Below are positions 1-7,500 of a stretch of 9,314 bases of DNA, in pieces. Below the pieces are notes generated by a model, which was given only the letters and a program-made list of their open reading frames with translations, did not search any database and had not been told where the DNA came from. Position 1 is the stretch's first letter. Every line of letters starts with the position of its first letter. The stretch covers positions 1 through 9,314 of the forward strand of contig JAKAJA010000052.1 of the NCBI GenBank assembly GCA_021814085.1. The letters run 5' to 3'. The translations under genes and the position numbers were made by a program. Source of the stretch: Acidobacteriota bacterium. Lineage in GTDB: Bacteria > Acidobacteriota > UBA4820 > DSQY01.

Positions 1-1230
1 CCACCAGATCTGACGCGAGATGCACCAGTCGTGAATCTCGTTCATCCAGTTCAGGTACACCTTCTGCCAGTGCTCGGGGATGATGCGGACCTCGCCCCGC
101 TCCACGACCTCCCTCGCGGGCTTGGCGAGGGGCTCAATTTTCAAGAACCACTGGTTGGAGACCATGGGCTCCACCACCGTCTCGCACCGCTGGCAGCGGC
201 CGATGGCGAGGGGGTGAGCATCCACTTTGACGAGCATGCCTTCGCTCTCGAGCCGTTTGACGATGGCCTTGCGCGCGGCGAACCGGTCCTGGCCTTCAAA
301 GGGTCCCGCGTTAGCCGTCATTGATCCGTCCAGGCCGATGACCTGGATCTCGGGCAGATGGTGGCGCCTGCCCGCCTCGAAGTCGTTGGGGTCGTGGGCC
401 GGGGTGATCTTCACCGCGCCCGTTCCGAATTCCCGGTCCACCATGGGGTCGGCGATGACCGGGATGGGCCTCTTTAGGATGGGCAGGATAACGTGCTTCC
501 CGATGAGGTGGCGGTACCGCTCATCCTCGGGGTGCACGGCCACGGCCGAATCGCCCAGCATGGTCTCCGGGCGCGTGGTGGCCACGACGATCCCCTCCCC
601 CTCTCCGCCCCCCTGGAGAGGGTAGCGGATGTGCCAGAGATGGCCCTGGGAGTCCGCATGCTCCACCTCAAGATCCGAGAGGGCCGTGCCGCACTTGGGG
701 CACCAGTTGATCATGTAGTGGCCGCGATAGATGAGTCCCTCGTGATACAAATCCACGAAGGCCTTTCGCACGGCTTTGGAGAGGGACGGGTCGAGGGTGA
801 AGCGGGTCCTGGACCAATCGCAGGACGCCCCGAGCCTCCGCAGCTGGAGGAGGATGGTGTCCCCTTTCTCCTGCCGCCATGACCACACCCGTTCGATGAA
901 CTCCTCGCGGCCGATGTCGTGCCTGTGTAGCCCCTCCTTTTCCAGCTCCTTGCTCACCACCATCTGCGTGGCGATGCCCGCATGGTCCGTCCCCGGCAGC
1001 CAGAGCGCGTCATAGCCCTGCATGCGGCGCCAGCGGATGAGGACATCCTGGAGGGTTACGAACATGGCGTGACCCGAGTGGAGGGCGCCGGTAACGTTGG
1101 GCGGAGGGATGACGATCACGTAGGGCGGCTTTCCCGAATCGGGATCGGCCTTGAAACAGCCCATCTCCTCCCAACGCGCGTACCAGTGCTCCTCACAGCT
1201 CTTGGGATCGTACTGCTTGGGGATATCCAT
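1..1230 (-). CDS. valS: Valyl-tRNA synthetase, N-terminal 410 residues (runs off the left edge)
   Basis: Class I aminoacyl-tRNA synthetase that charges tRNA-Val in the cytoplasm and edits mischarged threonine. Translating the minus strand from the ATG at 1230 gives an uninterrupted 410-codon frame to base 1. The start is supported by GAGG (1240-1237), six bases upstream. Visible landmarks: PPPNVTGALHSGH with the HIGH-type ATP motif as HSGH at residues 51-54; WLPGTDHAGIATQ at 77-89; WCPKC at 176-180 and CQRC at 346-349, four cysteines placed like a zinc site known in some bacterial ValRS; the CP1 editing-domain blocks TTRPETMLGDSAVAVHPED at 218-236 and ITPAHDPNDF at 275-284; and ISRQIWW at 404-410. 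The KMSKS motif, anticodon-binding domain and C-terminal coiled coil would lie beyond the window. Family members are usually about 870-950 residues, so a little under half is present. It lies downstream of the response-regulator gene on the same strand, but a hairpin separates them, so co-transcription is uncertain. Confidence 0.97.
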   Translation of the reverse strand, partial: MDIPKQYDPKSCEEHWYARWEEMGCFKADPDSGKPPYVIVIPPPNVTGALHSGHAMFVTLQDVLIRWRRMQGYDALWLPGTDHAGIATQMVVSKELEKEGLHRHDIGREEFIERVWSWRQEKGDTILLQLRRLGASCDWSRTRFTLDPSLSKAVRKAFVDLYHEGLIYRGHYMINWCPKCGTALSDLEVEHADSQGHLWHIRYPLQGGGEGEGIVVATTRPETMLGDSAVAVHPEDERYRHLIGKHVILPILKRPIPVIADPMVDREFGTGAVKITPAHDPNDFEAGRRHHLPEIQVIGLDGSMTANAGPFEGQDRFAARKAIVKRLESEGMLVKVDAHPLAIGRCQRCETVVEPMVSNQWFLKIEPLAKPAREVVERGEVRIIPEHWQKVYLNWMNEIHDWCISRQIWW

Positions 1231-1304
1231 AACTTACCTCAGCAGAGTAGGCCGAGCGGGGATGGCTCTAGGCCGGCGGGACCCCGATCACCTTCCTGAC
1301 GACG

Positions 1305-1326
1305 AAAACAGGGGCGAACCCCTGTT
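1305..1326 (-). terminator. Possible intrinsic terminator after the response-regulator gene
   Basis: On the minus strand AACAGGGG (1326-1319) and CCCCTGTT (1314-1307) form a perfect 8-bp stem closed by a TTCG loop (1318-1315), and the 3' side runs into TTTT (1308-1305). This is a compact stem with a UUCG-type tetraloop and a short U run. It lies about 30 bases past the response-regulator stop and about 75 bases before the valS start, where a terminator or attenuator would be expected. The U run is short, and two of its bases pair with the AA of the stem, so termination may be partial. Confidence 0.45.
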
Positions 1327-1344
1327 CCGCCGAGCCGATTGTCC

Positions 1345-1367
1345 AGCCGGCAGAAATTCAGCCGGCT
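1345..1367 (-). repeat. Inverted repeat overlapping the response-regulator stop codon
   Basis: AGCCGGC (1345-1351) and GCCGGCT (1361-1367) are perfect 7-base inverted repeats with a 9-base loop. The TGA stop of the response-regulator gene (1360-1358) sits in the loop. No U tract follows on either strand, so on its own it is not a convincing terminator. It could stabilise the 3' end of the upstream message or act together with the hairpin at 1305-1326. Confidence 0.35.
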
Positions 1368-3340
1368 TCCGTTTCCAGTTCCTGGATGCGCCGTTTGATC
1401 AGGGCTTCGGCGAGCTCGGGGATGACCTCCCAGGCCACTTCCTTGATGATGGCCGGGGCCATCTCCCGGATGAGTTTCTCCACGAGCGGCCCCATGGCCT
1501 TCTCCACGGTTTCCGAGATGATGGAGGGCGCCATCTGCTCCGTGATGTTCCTGACATGCTGAGGCAGGGCCTCGGCCACGGCACCGGGCACGATCGCGGG
1601 AAGGGCCGTGCCCACGGCCTGGCCAACGAGACCAGGCAACGCCTCGGTCGCATGCTGCCTCGCCAGCCCGGGCAGGGCCTCGCTCACGTGGGCCTGGAGG
1701 GCCAGGGGCAGAGCCGAGGCAAGAAGGCCCGGCGCAACCTCCGTGAAGACGCGGCGCACCTCTCCTTCGACGGCGGCCTTGTCCATGACGGCGGCAGGCG
1801 CCAAGGCGGGCGCGGGCACCGCCTCCGCTTCGGTGCTCGCCACGGGCAGAGCCACCTCTTCCTTGAAAGCTCCGTGTGCCGGCGCTTCCGCCGCGGGCGG
1901 CTCGAAGGCCGGCATTGCCCTCTCCTCAAGGCCCTGTTCGGAGGGCGTGGGGAAAGAGCCTGCATCCGTCGGTAATGTCAGCATGGGCTCGGGCTGGGGT
2001 GACACGGCTTCCGCCACCGGTTCGGCTGCCGGAACCGTTAGAGCATGAGGGACCGCGAAGCCTGTTTCCACGCCGTCTTCAGGCTGGAAGGGGGCCTCTT
2101 CCGCTCCCGAGGTGGTCTCCGGGACGGCGGGCTGAACTTCGTAGGCGCCCGTTATGGGCTCCGGGGCTTCCACGGCGAAGGGCGATTCCTCGGCCGGTTC
2201 CATGCCGGTTTCGAAGGCCGCCTCCGCATCGAGCTTCTGCTGGGCCTCGGCCACCATGGACTGCTGGTCGGTCAGGTCGTGAACCAATTCTGGATCTGGA
2301 CCGGCGTCCGCGACAGGGATTTCTGGCGTGGGCATCTCGGCCGTCGCTTCGAGTTCCTCCGGAACGTCCAGAACACCACCGGCGGGCTGCCTGATGGTCT
2401 GGCCTTCGCCCCAATCCTCGGCGCCGCTCACGCTTTCGAGCAAGGGCGCGGCTGCCGTGACAGCGGGCATATCCGACCCGCTCAACGCCCATTCGTCGTG
2501 TTCCGGAGGGGCGATGATCACGTCCTGATGATGCAGCGGGGCCGACGGTGCGGGGCCGGCTTCCTCTGGAGCCACGATGTCGCTGAAGGCCGATTCGGGA
2601 ATCTCCTCGGCGGGAGTAGGCCCGAGGTCCACGACGTCCGGGACGGGAGGGATCATGGCCTCCACGACCGGTCCCGCTTCGGGGAAGGCCCCGTGCATGT
2701 TCAAATCGCTCGTCTCCAGCCGCATCGTCTGGAACCCCTCCCCTTCGTCGGCGGAAGCCGGGAGGGGCGCCGCGGACGCGAAGGGCTCACCCTCCTGGGC
2801 CAGCACGTCACCCTCGCTCTGGAATGGCGCGTCGCCGGGCTGGCTCGCGGGGAGCTCGTACTCGGCCTCCGGCCGCCGTGTGCTCTCTTCCGCTGAGGTA
2901 CCGATGGTAAATTCGGTCCGGCTGTGGAACACCTGAACCGGACCCGAGGCCACGGAGGAATCGAAGGCCGTCCTCCTCTTCAGGAGCTCTTCAACCTTGT
3001 CCACGAGCATCTTTGAATCGAAGGGCTTGGTGATGTAAGTATCCGCTCCCGACTGGCGGGCCTTCTCCTCGTCGAAGGGCTCGAAGGTGCCCGTGAGGAG
3101 GATGACGGGGATGGCCGAAAAGGTGGGGTTTCTCTTCACGAAAGCGGCCACGTCGTAGCCGTTCATCTCGGGCATGATGACGTCGCAGAGGAGGATGTCC
3201 GGCCGGTCTTCCTGAATCTTCTGTACGGCGGCCTTGCCGTTGGAGACGCACTGCACCTGATAATTGTCGTCGGAGAAGGTCAGCTCAACCACCTTCTGGA
3301 TGGTGACACTGTCATCGGCTAGCAGGATTTTTCGCGTCAT
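1358..3340 (-). CDS. Response regulator: receiver domain, long acidic linker, 12-residue C-terminal repeats
   Basis: A 660-residue single-receiver regulator. I chose the ATG at 3340 because AAGGGGG (3352-3346) lies five bases upstream; an in-frame ATG at 3361 has no ribosome site. Residues 1-122 are a CheY-like receiver with the acidic pair D9-D10, phospho-acceptor D53 in LLCDVIMPEMNG, T83 in LLTG and K105 in TKPF, so phosphorylation should be possible. Residues about 130-520 are a low-complexity linker rich in Pro, Ala and Glu, probably disordered. Residues 542-649 form nine 12-residue units with a phased proline, ending in EVAWEVIPELAEALIKRR. There is no DNA-binding helix-turn-helix, GGDEF, EAL, HD-GYP or kinase domain, so the output is probably by protein contact. 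It follows two CheW-like genes with a 30-base gap, which suggests a chemosensory or cell-polarity role. Scaffolds such as FrzS and AglZ share a receiver plus long C-terminal layout, but I do not claim homology outside the receiver. Confidence 0.9.
   Translation of the reverse strand: MTRKILLADDSVTIQKVVELTFSDDNYQVQCVSNGKAAVQKIQEDRPDILLCDVIMPEMNGYDVAAFVKRNPTFSAIPVILLTGTFEPFDEEKARQSGADTYITKPFDSKMLVDKVEELLKRRTAFDSSVASGPVQVFHSRTEFTIGTSAEESTRRPEAEYELPASQPGDAPFQSEGDVLAQEGEPFASAAPLPASADEGEGFQTMRLETSDLNMHGAFPEAGPVVEAMIPPVPDVVDLGPTPAEEIPESAFSDIVAPEEAGPAPSAPLHHQDVIIAPPEHDEWALSGSDMPAVTAAAPLLESVSGAEDWGEGQTIRQPAGGVLDVPEELEATAEMPTPEIPVADAGPDPELVHDLTDQQSMVAEAQQKLDAEAAFETGMEPAEESPFAVEAPEPITGAYEVQPAVPETTSGAEEAPFQPEDGVETGFAVPHALTVPAAEPVAEAVSPQPEPMLTLPTDAGSFPTPSEQGLEERAMPAFEPPAAEAPAHGAFKEEVALPVASTEAEAVPAPALAPAAVMDKAAVEGEVRRVFTEVAPGLLASALPLALQAHVSEALPGLARQHATEALPGLVGQAVGTALPAIVPGAVAEALPQHVRNITEQMAPSIISETVEKAMGPLVEKLIREMAPAIIKEVAWEVIPELAEALIKRRIQELETEAG
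1394..1717 (-). repeat. Nine tandem 36-base units coding for proline-phased 12-residue repeats
   Basis: In the response regulator, prolines fall at residues 545, 557, 569, 581, 593, 605, 629 and 641, exactly 12 apart. One unit is out of register, with Gly at 617 and Pro at 618. Typical units are EALPGLVGQAVG, TALPAIVPGAVA, EALPQHVRNITE and QMAPSIISETVE, giving a pattern of small/acidic, Ala/Met, Leu/Ala, Pro, then two hydrophobic pairs. The first units are neutral and Ala/Leu-rich; the last three carry more Lys/Arg/Glu. The conservation is in the protein pattern more than in identical DNA, so it is an old repeat domain rather than a recent tandem expansion. Confidence 0.8.
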
Positions 3341-3370
3341 CACGACCCCCTTCTCCGTCATTGGTTGATT

Positions 3371-3772
3371 CTAGTGCAGTCCAAGGGCCAAGTAAAGCTT
3401 TTCCACATTGACGCAAGCCACCTTCTTCTCCCCCAACGGGAGTTCTCCCTCCCAGGGACCGTCCCCCAGGTCGGCGGCGTCCGATATGGGGCCGCGGGCA
3501 GCCAGCCACGGTGACCTGCCGGGCATCGCGAGGCCGCGGCCACGAAGGCTCAACACCGCGCATACGTCCGGGACTTCGGGGCCCCCTCTCCAGAAATCCG
3601 TCCGCGCGACGGGCAGTACCCCTCCCTCCCAGGGAAGGAGCCCTGCAATCCACGGGGCGGCTCCAGGAAGCGGCCTGGGGGCGCTCCAGGGGAAGATACC
3701 CATGACCGAATGGGCGGGAAACCCGATGAGGAGACGCCCGCAGGAGATGACGAGGAAGCCGGGGTCAAGCAC
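3371..3772 (-). CDS. CheW-like chemotaxis coupling protein (second of the pair)
   Basis: A 133-residue cytoplasmic protein with the linear pattern of a CheW domain: FLVISCGRLLIGFPAHSV (6-23) as the first strands, LPGAAPWIAGLLPWEGGVLPV (35-55) matching the 'lP..p..i.Gl...rG.vlPV' core of CheW, VCAVLSLRGRGLAM (70-83) as the next strand pair, and a C-terminal EKKVACVNVEKLYLAL (115-130) like the closing CheW strand and helix. CheW proteins couple receptors to a CheA-type kinase. The start is GTG at 3772, which overlaps the TGA of the upstream gene (3767-3765). GGGGAGGG (3783-3776) lies just upstream with a short three-base gap, indicating translational coupling. No better in-frame start lies close by. 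It is somewhat shorter than typical CheW (about 150-170 residues). I recognise it by pattern only, and sequence divergence is high. Confidence 0.72.
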   Translation of the reverse strand: MLDPGFLVISCGRLLIGFPAHSVMGIFPWSAPRPLPGAAPWIAGLLPWEGGVLPVARTDFWRGGPEVPDVCAVLSLRGRGLAMPGRSPWLAARGPISDAADLGDGPWEGELPLGEKKVACVNVEKLYLALGLH

Positions 3773-4139
3773 GGTCCCTCCCCATGGCCGACTCTTCGGC
3801 GACGTAAGCCCATCGCGAGCCGCCGATGAGAACGCCGCGGCTCCATGGAGGATCTTGTGCGAAGACGTCCACGGGGAGTGAGATGTAGTTCAGCACCTCC
3901 CCCGGGTCCTGGAGCATCGCATCGCCCACCAGCCAGCAGGCGCCCGACTCGAGCGCCACGATGACACCCGGAAGCGATGGGTCCAATCCGCACCCCAAAA
4001 AGGCCCCCATATCCACGGCCTCGTGAATTCTGCTGGGAAATTCCGGATCGTCGCGATGGACGAGCCGGTGCACGGCCGATTGGGATAAGGCCAGTTCGGT
4101 GGCGGTCCCAACCTTGAGAATGAGCCAGCCGGCGGACAT
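3765..4139 (-). CDS. Small divergent CheW-like protein (first of the pair)
   Basis: A 124-residue cytoplasmic protein. The start is the ATG at 4139, eight bases after the strong site AAGGGAGG (4155-4148). A TTG further upstream at 4190 is part of the -35 box and is not a start. The N-terminus GWLILKVGTATELALSQSAV (4-23) looks like the opening CheW strands; IHEAVDMGAFLG (38-49) resembles the 'vvPVvDlr.llg' segment; PGVIVALESGACWLVGDAM (57-75) resembles the next strand pair; and WSRGVLIGGSRWAYVAEE (99-116) resembles the closing strands. The glycine-rich 'i.Gl...rG' core present in the neighbouring CheW-like protein is missing, so this is either a contracted CheW fold or a remote relative. It is the first gene of the minus-strand operon and overlaps the next by 8 bases. 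A coupling or adaptor function is inferred from this resemblance and the context. Confidence 0.6.
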   Translation of the reverse strand: MSAGWLILKVGTATELALSQSAVHRLVHRDDPEFPSRIHEAVDMGAFLGCGLDPSLPGVIVALESGACWLVGDAMLQDPGEVLNYISLPVDVFAQDPPWSRGVLIGGSRWAYVAEESAMGRDRA

Positions 4140-4161
4140 CTCGTGGGCCTCCCTTGGGCTA

Positions 4162-4190
4162 AGAATAGGCATTTGGCGCAGGGCTGTCAA
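4162..4190 (-). promoter_or_regulatory. Sigma70-type promoter of the CheW-CheW-response regulator operon
   Basis: On the minus strand a perfect TTGACA -35 box (4190-4185), a 17-base spacer and TATTCT (4167-4162; four of six consensus bases) form a strong housekeeping-type promoter. The expected transcription start is near 4155, so the leader would be only about 16 bases and consist almost entirely of the ribosome-binding site. Confidence 0.75.
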
Positions 4191-4305
4191 GAATGAAAAG
4201 CCCTTGGCTAGTTAGCTATTCATCGGGTTTTGCCGAGCTTCAGGAAGGGGCCCAACCTACCCTTGGGGCATATACCCCACGGACTTTCCGCGGCCCCTCC
4301 CCTCC

Positions 4306-4334
4306 CTCAAGTTTCCGTCGGACCGTCCTATAAT
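4306..4334 (+). promoter_or_regulatory. Probable nifJ promoter with consensus -10 and weak -35
   Basis: TATAAT at 4329-4334 is a perfect -10 hexamer in otherwise GC-rich DNA. The hexamer 17 bases upstream is CTCAAG (4306-4311), a poor match to TTGACA, and there is no extended -10 TG. This suggests a promoter that needs an activator or has modest basal strength. The start site would be near 4341, leaving a leader of about 180 bases. Confidence 0.55.
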
Positions 4335-4340
4335 GCGCTT

Positions 4341-4521
4341 TCTACTGGAGCGCGTCGCGACAAGCCACCGGCGCGATTTAGGGGAACCAGTTCGCGAGAA
4401 GCATGGCTGGACACAGGACCGGCGTCCCGGGGGGCCGCCCGGCGGAAGTGGTGCGGCGGCGAGAGCCGCTGGAGTCCTTGCCGGCGGCTATCTCGGGAGC
4501 CTTTGAAAGCGGAGAACTTTT
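4341..4521 (+). promoter_or_regulatory. Long GC-rich 5' leader of nifJ with a GNRA-capped hairpin
   Basis: Between the predicted start site and the nifJ ATG there are about 180 bases. The clearest element is GCGGC-GAGA-GCCGC (4456-4469), a 5-bp GC stem with a GNRA tetraloop, extendable to 7 bp with a G-U and a C-G pair. TCGCG (4355-4359) can pair with CGCGA (4372-4376). I do not recognise a TPP, glycine, c-di-GMP or cobalamin riboswitch consensus. The leader ends in GGAG (4511-4514), seven bases before the start codon. Confidence 0.35.
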
Positions 4522-7500
4522 ATGGCCAGGCGACAAGTCACCATCGACGGCAACGAGGCCGCCGCGTACGTTGCGCACAAGACCAACGAGGTATGTGCCA
4601 TCTACCCGATCACCCCTTCCTCCAACATGGGCGAATGGGCGGACCAGTGGTCCTCCGAAGGGAAGACCAACATCTGGGGAACGATTCCCTCCGTGGTGGA
4701 GCTGCAGAGCGAGGGCGGCGCCTCCGGCGCGGTCCACGGCGCCCTCCAGACAGGGGCCCTCACGAGCACCTTCACGGCCTCCCAGGGACTGCTCCTCATG
4801 ATCCCAAATATGTTCAAGATCGCCGGGGAGCTCACTTCCACGGTATTTCACGTCTCCGCCCGGGCCGTGGCCGCCCATGCCCTCTCCATCTTCGGGGACC
4901 ACAGCGACGTCATGGCCGTCCGCGCCACGGGATGGAGCCTCCTGTGCTCATCGTCCGTCCAGGAAATCATGGACATGGCGCTCATAGCCCAGGCCGCCAC
5001 CCTCGAGGGGCGGATCCCCGTCCTCCACTTCTTCGACGGGTTCCGGTCCTCCCACGAGGTCCAGAAAATAGAGCAGCTCACCGATGACGACATGAAGGCC
5101 ATGATCAACGACGACCTCGTGCGCGCTCACCGTGCCCGGGCCCTCTCGCCGGACCACCCCGTCCTTCGCGGTTCCGCCCAGAACCCCGACGTCTTCTTCC
5201 AGGCACGCGAGCGGTGCAACCCCTTCTACACGGCCTTCCCGGCCATCGTCCAGAAGACCATGGACAAGTTCGCCCAGGTCGTGGGGCGGCAGTACCACCT
5301 CTTCGACTACGTGGGCGCCCCCGACGCCGAGCGCGTCCTCATCATGATGGGCTCTGGCGCCGAAGCGGCTCAGGAAGCAGTCGAGTACCTCGTGGCGCGC
5401 GGCGAGAAGGTGGGCCTCGTGAAGGTCCGGCTCTTCAGGCCCTTCTCCATGGACGCCTTCCTCGGCGCCATCCCCAAGACCGTGACCTCCATCGCCGTCC
5501 TCGACCGCCACAAGGAGCCGGGGGCCGTGGGCGAGCCCATGTACCAGGACGTCCTGACGGCTTTTGGCGAGCGCCTGGCGGAGGGCACCCTGCCCTTCCC
5601 CTTCCCAAAGGTGTTGGGCGGCCGCTACGGCCTGTCATCCAAGGAGTTCACCCCTGCCATGGTGAAGGCCGTCTTCGACAACCTTTCGGCGGCCAAGCCA
5701 AAGAACCACTTCACCGTGGGCATCGAGGATGACGTGACCCACCTGAGCCTCGCTTACGACCCTCTCTTCATCACCGAAGGCGAGGGGGTCATCCGGTGCC
5801 ATTTCTACGGCCTCGGATCGGACGGCACCGTGGGCGCCAACAAGAACACCATCAAGATCATCGGCGAAGATACTCCGAACTTCGCCCAGGGCTACTTCGT
5901 GTACGACTCCAAAAAGGCGGGGTCCATCACCGTGTCCCATCTCCGCTTCGGGCCCAAGCCCATCCACTCCACTTACCTCGTCTCCTCCGCCAACTTCGTG
6001 GCCTGCCACGCCTTCGTGTTCCTCGAAAAATTTGACATGCTGAAGGCTGCGGCGCCCGGTTCCGTGTTCCTCCTCAACAGCCCCTTCGGCCCCGAGGAGG
6101 TCTGGGACAAGATGCCCAGGAGCGTGCAGCAGCAGATCATCGACAAGGGCCTCAAGTTCTACGTCATCGACGGCTACAAGGTGGCCAAGGACTCGGGCAT
6201 GGGCGGCCGCGTGAACACGATCATGCAAACGTGCTTCTTCGCCATCTCGGGCGTCCTGCCCAAGGACGAGGCCATCGCCGCCATCAAAGGCTCCATCAAG
6301 AAGACCTACGGCAGCAAGGGCGAAGAGATCGTCCGCAAGAACTACGAGGCGGTGGACCAGACCCTCGCGAACCTCTTCGAGGTCAAGGTCCCGGCCAAGG
6401 CCACGAGCACCTTCGAGAAGCCCGCGGTGGTCTCTGCCAAGGCCCCCGACTACGTGCGGAACGTCCTCGCCAAGATCATCGCCAACGAGGGCGACGACCT
6501 CCCCGTCTCCTCCATGCCCATGGACGGCACCTTCCCCACGGCCACGGCCCAGTGGGAGAAGCGCAACATCGCCCTGGAGATCCCCGTCTGGGACGAGAAG
6601 ATCTGCATCCAGTGCGGCAAGTGCGCCCTCGTCTGCCCCCACGCCGCGATCCGAATCAAGGTCTATGACGCCACGCTCCTCGGCAAGGCCCCCGCGACCT
6701 TCAAATCCAGCGATTACAAGGGCGTGGAGTTCAAGGGCATGAAGTACACGGTACAGGTCGCCCCCGAGGACTGCACGGGATGCGCCGAGTGCGCCTTCAT
6801 CTGTCCCGCCAAGGACAAGGCCAACATCAAGCACAAGTCCCTGGACATGGCGGATCAGATTCCGCTCCGCGAGCCCGAGCGCGAGAACTACGACTTCTTC
6901 CTCGCCCTGCCCGAGGTTGACCGCACGGCCGTGAAGGTCGATACGGTCAAGGGGTCCCAGTTCCTGCAGCCCCTCTTCGAGTACTCGGGCGCCTGCGCGG
7001 GATGCGGCGAAACGCCCTACATCAAGCTCCTCACCCAGCTCTTCGGCGACCGGGCCGTCATCGCCAACGCCACGGGCTGCTCCTCCATCTACGGCGGCAA
7101 CCTCCCCACGACCCCCTACGCCGTCGACCCGTCGGGACGAGGCCCCGCCTGGTCCAACTCCCTCTTTGAGGACAACGCCGAGTTCGGCTACGGGTTCCGC
7201 CTCACCTTCGACAAGCAGCGCGACTACGGTCACGAACTGCTGAAGAAGATGGCGGAGCGCATCGGGAGCGAACTCGTTGAAGGGCTCCTTTCCGAGCCGC
7301 AGATGGACGAACTGGGCATCTCCCGACAGCGCGCCCGGGTCTTCGCCCTCAAGCAGAAGCTCTCCGCCGAGAAGGACGAGGACGCCAAGAACCTCCTGTC
7401 CGTGGCCGACGCCCTGGTGAAGAAGAGCGTCTGGATCGTGGGCGGCGACGGGTGGGCCTACGACATCGGATTCGGCGGCCTAGATCACGTCCTGGCCTCC

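Larger units (their letters stand above)
4140..4521. other. Divergent intergenic region between the cheW-like operon and nifJ
   Basis: These 382 bases hold no gene I can support. The left end carries the minus-strand promoter. Bases 4195-4240 are the most AT-rich stretch. GGGGCATATACCCC (4265-4278) is a small inverted repeat. The right part carries the plus-strand -10 box and a GC-rich leader. A frame starting at 4230 and another at 4403 run into nifJ out of phase and are shadows. Confidence 0.7.

Noticed and set aside
1231..1304. T-box or other tRNA-sensing leader ahead of valS
   Set aside because: The gap is too short, and I see no T-box consensus or stem I specifier pattern.
1151..1975. 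274-codon plus-strand frame across the valS start and regulator end
   Set aside because: It lies opposite two real genes and a hairpin. Its His/Gly/Arg-rich repeats mirror the 36-base units on the other strand.
2045..2896. 283-codon plus-strand frame opposite the response regulator
   Set aside because: It is antisense to the linker of the regulator and rich in Arg/Gly, a typical shadow of Pro/Ala/Glu codons.
3341..3361. ATG at 3361 as the start of the response regulator
   Set aside because: It has no Shine-Dalgarno sequence and would add seven residues before the first receiver strand. The ATG at 3340 has AAGGGGG at good spacing and fits receiver-domain starts.
4188..4190. TTG as an upstream start of the first CheW-like gene
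   Set aside because: The TTG belongs to the TTGACA -35 box and has no ribosome site, whereas the ATG at 4139 has a near-perfect one.
4230..5087. 285-codon plus-strand frame overlapping the nifJ start
   Set aside because: It runs out of phase into nifJ, has Arg/Pro/His-rich shadow composition and no good ribosome site. nifJ is certain in this region.
5635..7233. 532-codon open frame on the minus strand inside nifJ
   Set aside because: It is antisense to a fully conserved pyruvate:ferredoxin oxidoreductase. Its composition (very rich in Gly, Val, Leu, Glu, Asp, His) is that expected from the complement of GC-rich codons, and it shows no domain or motif.
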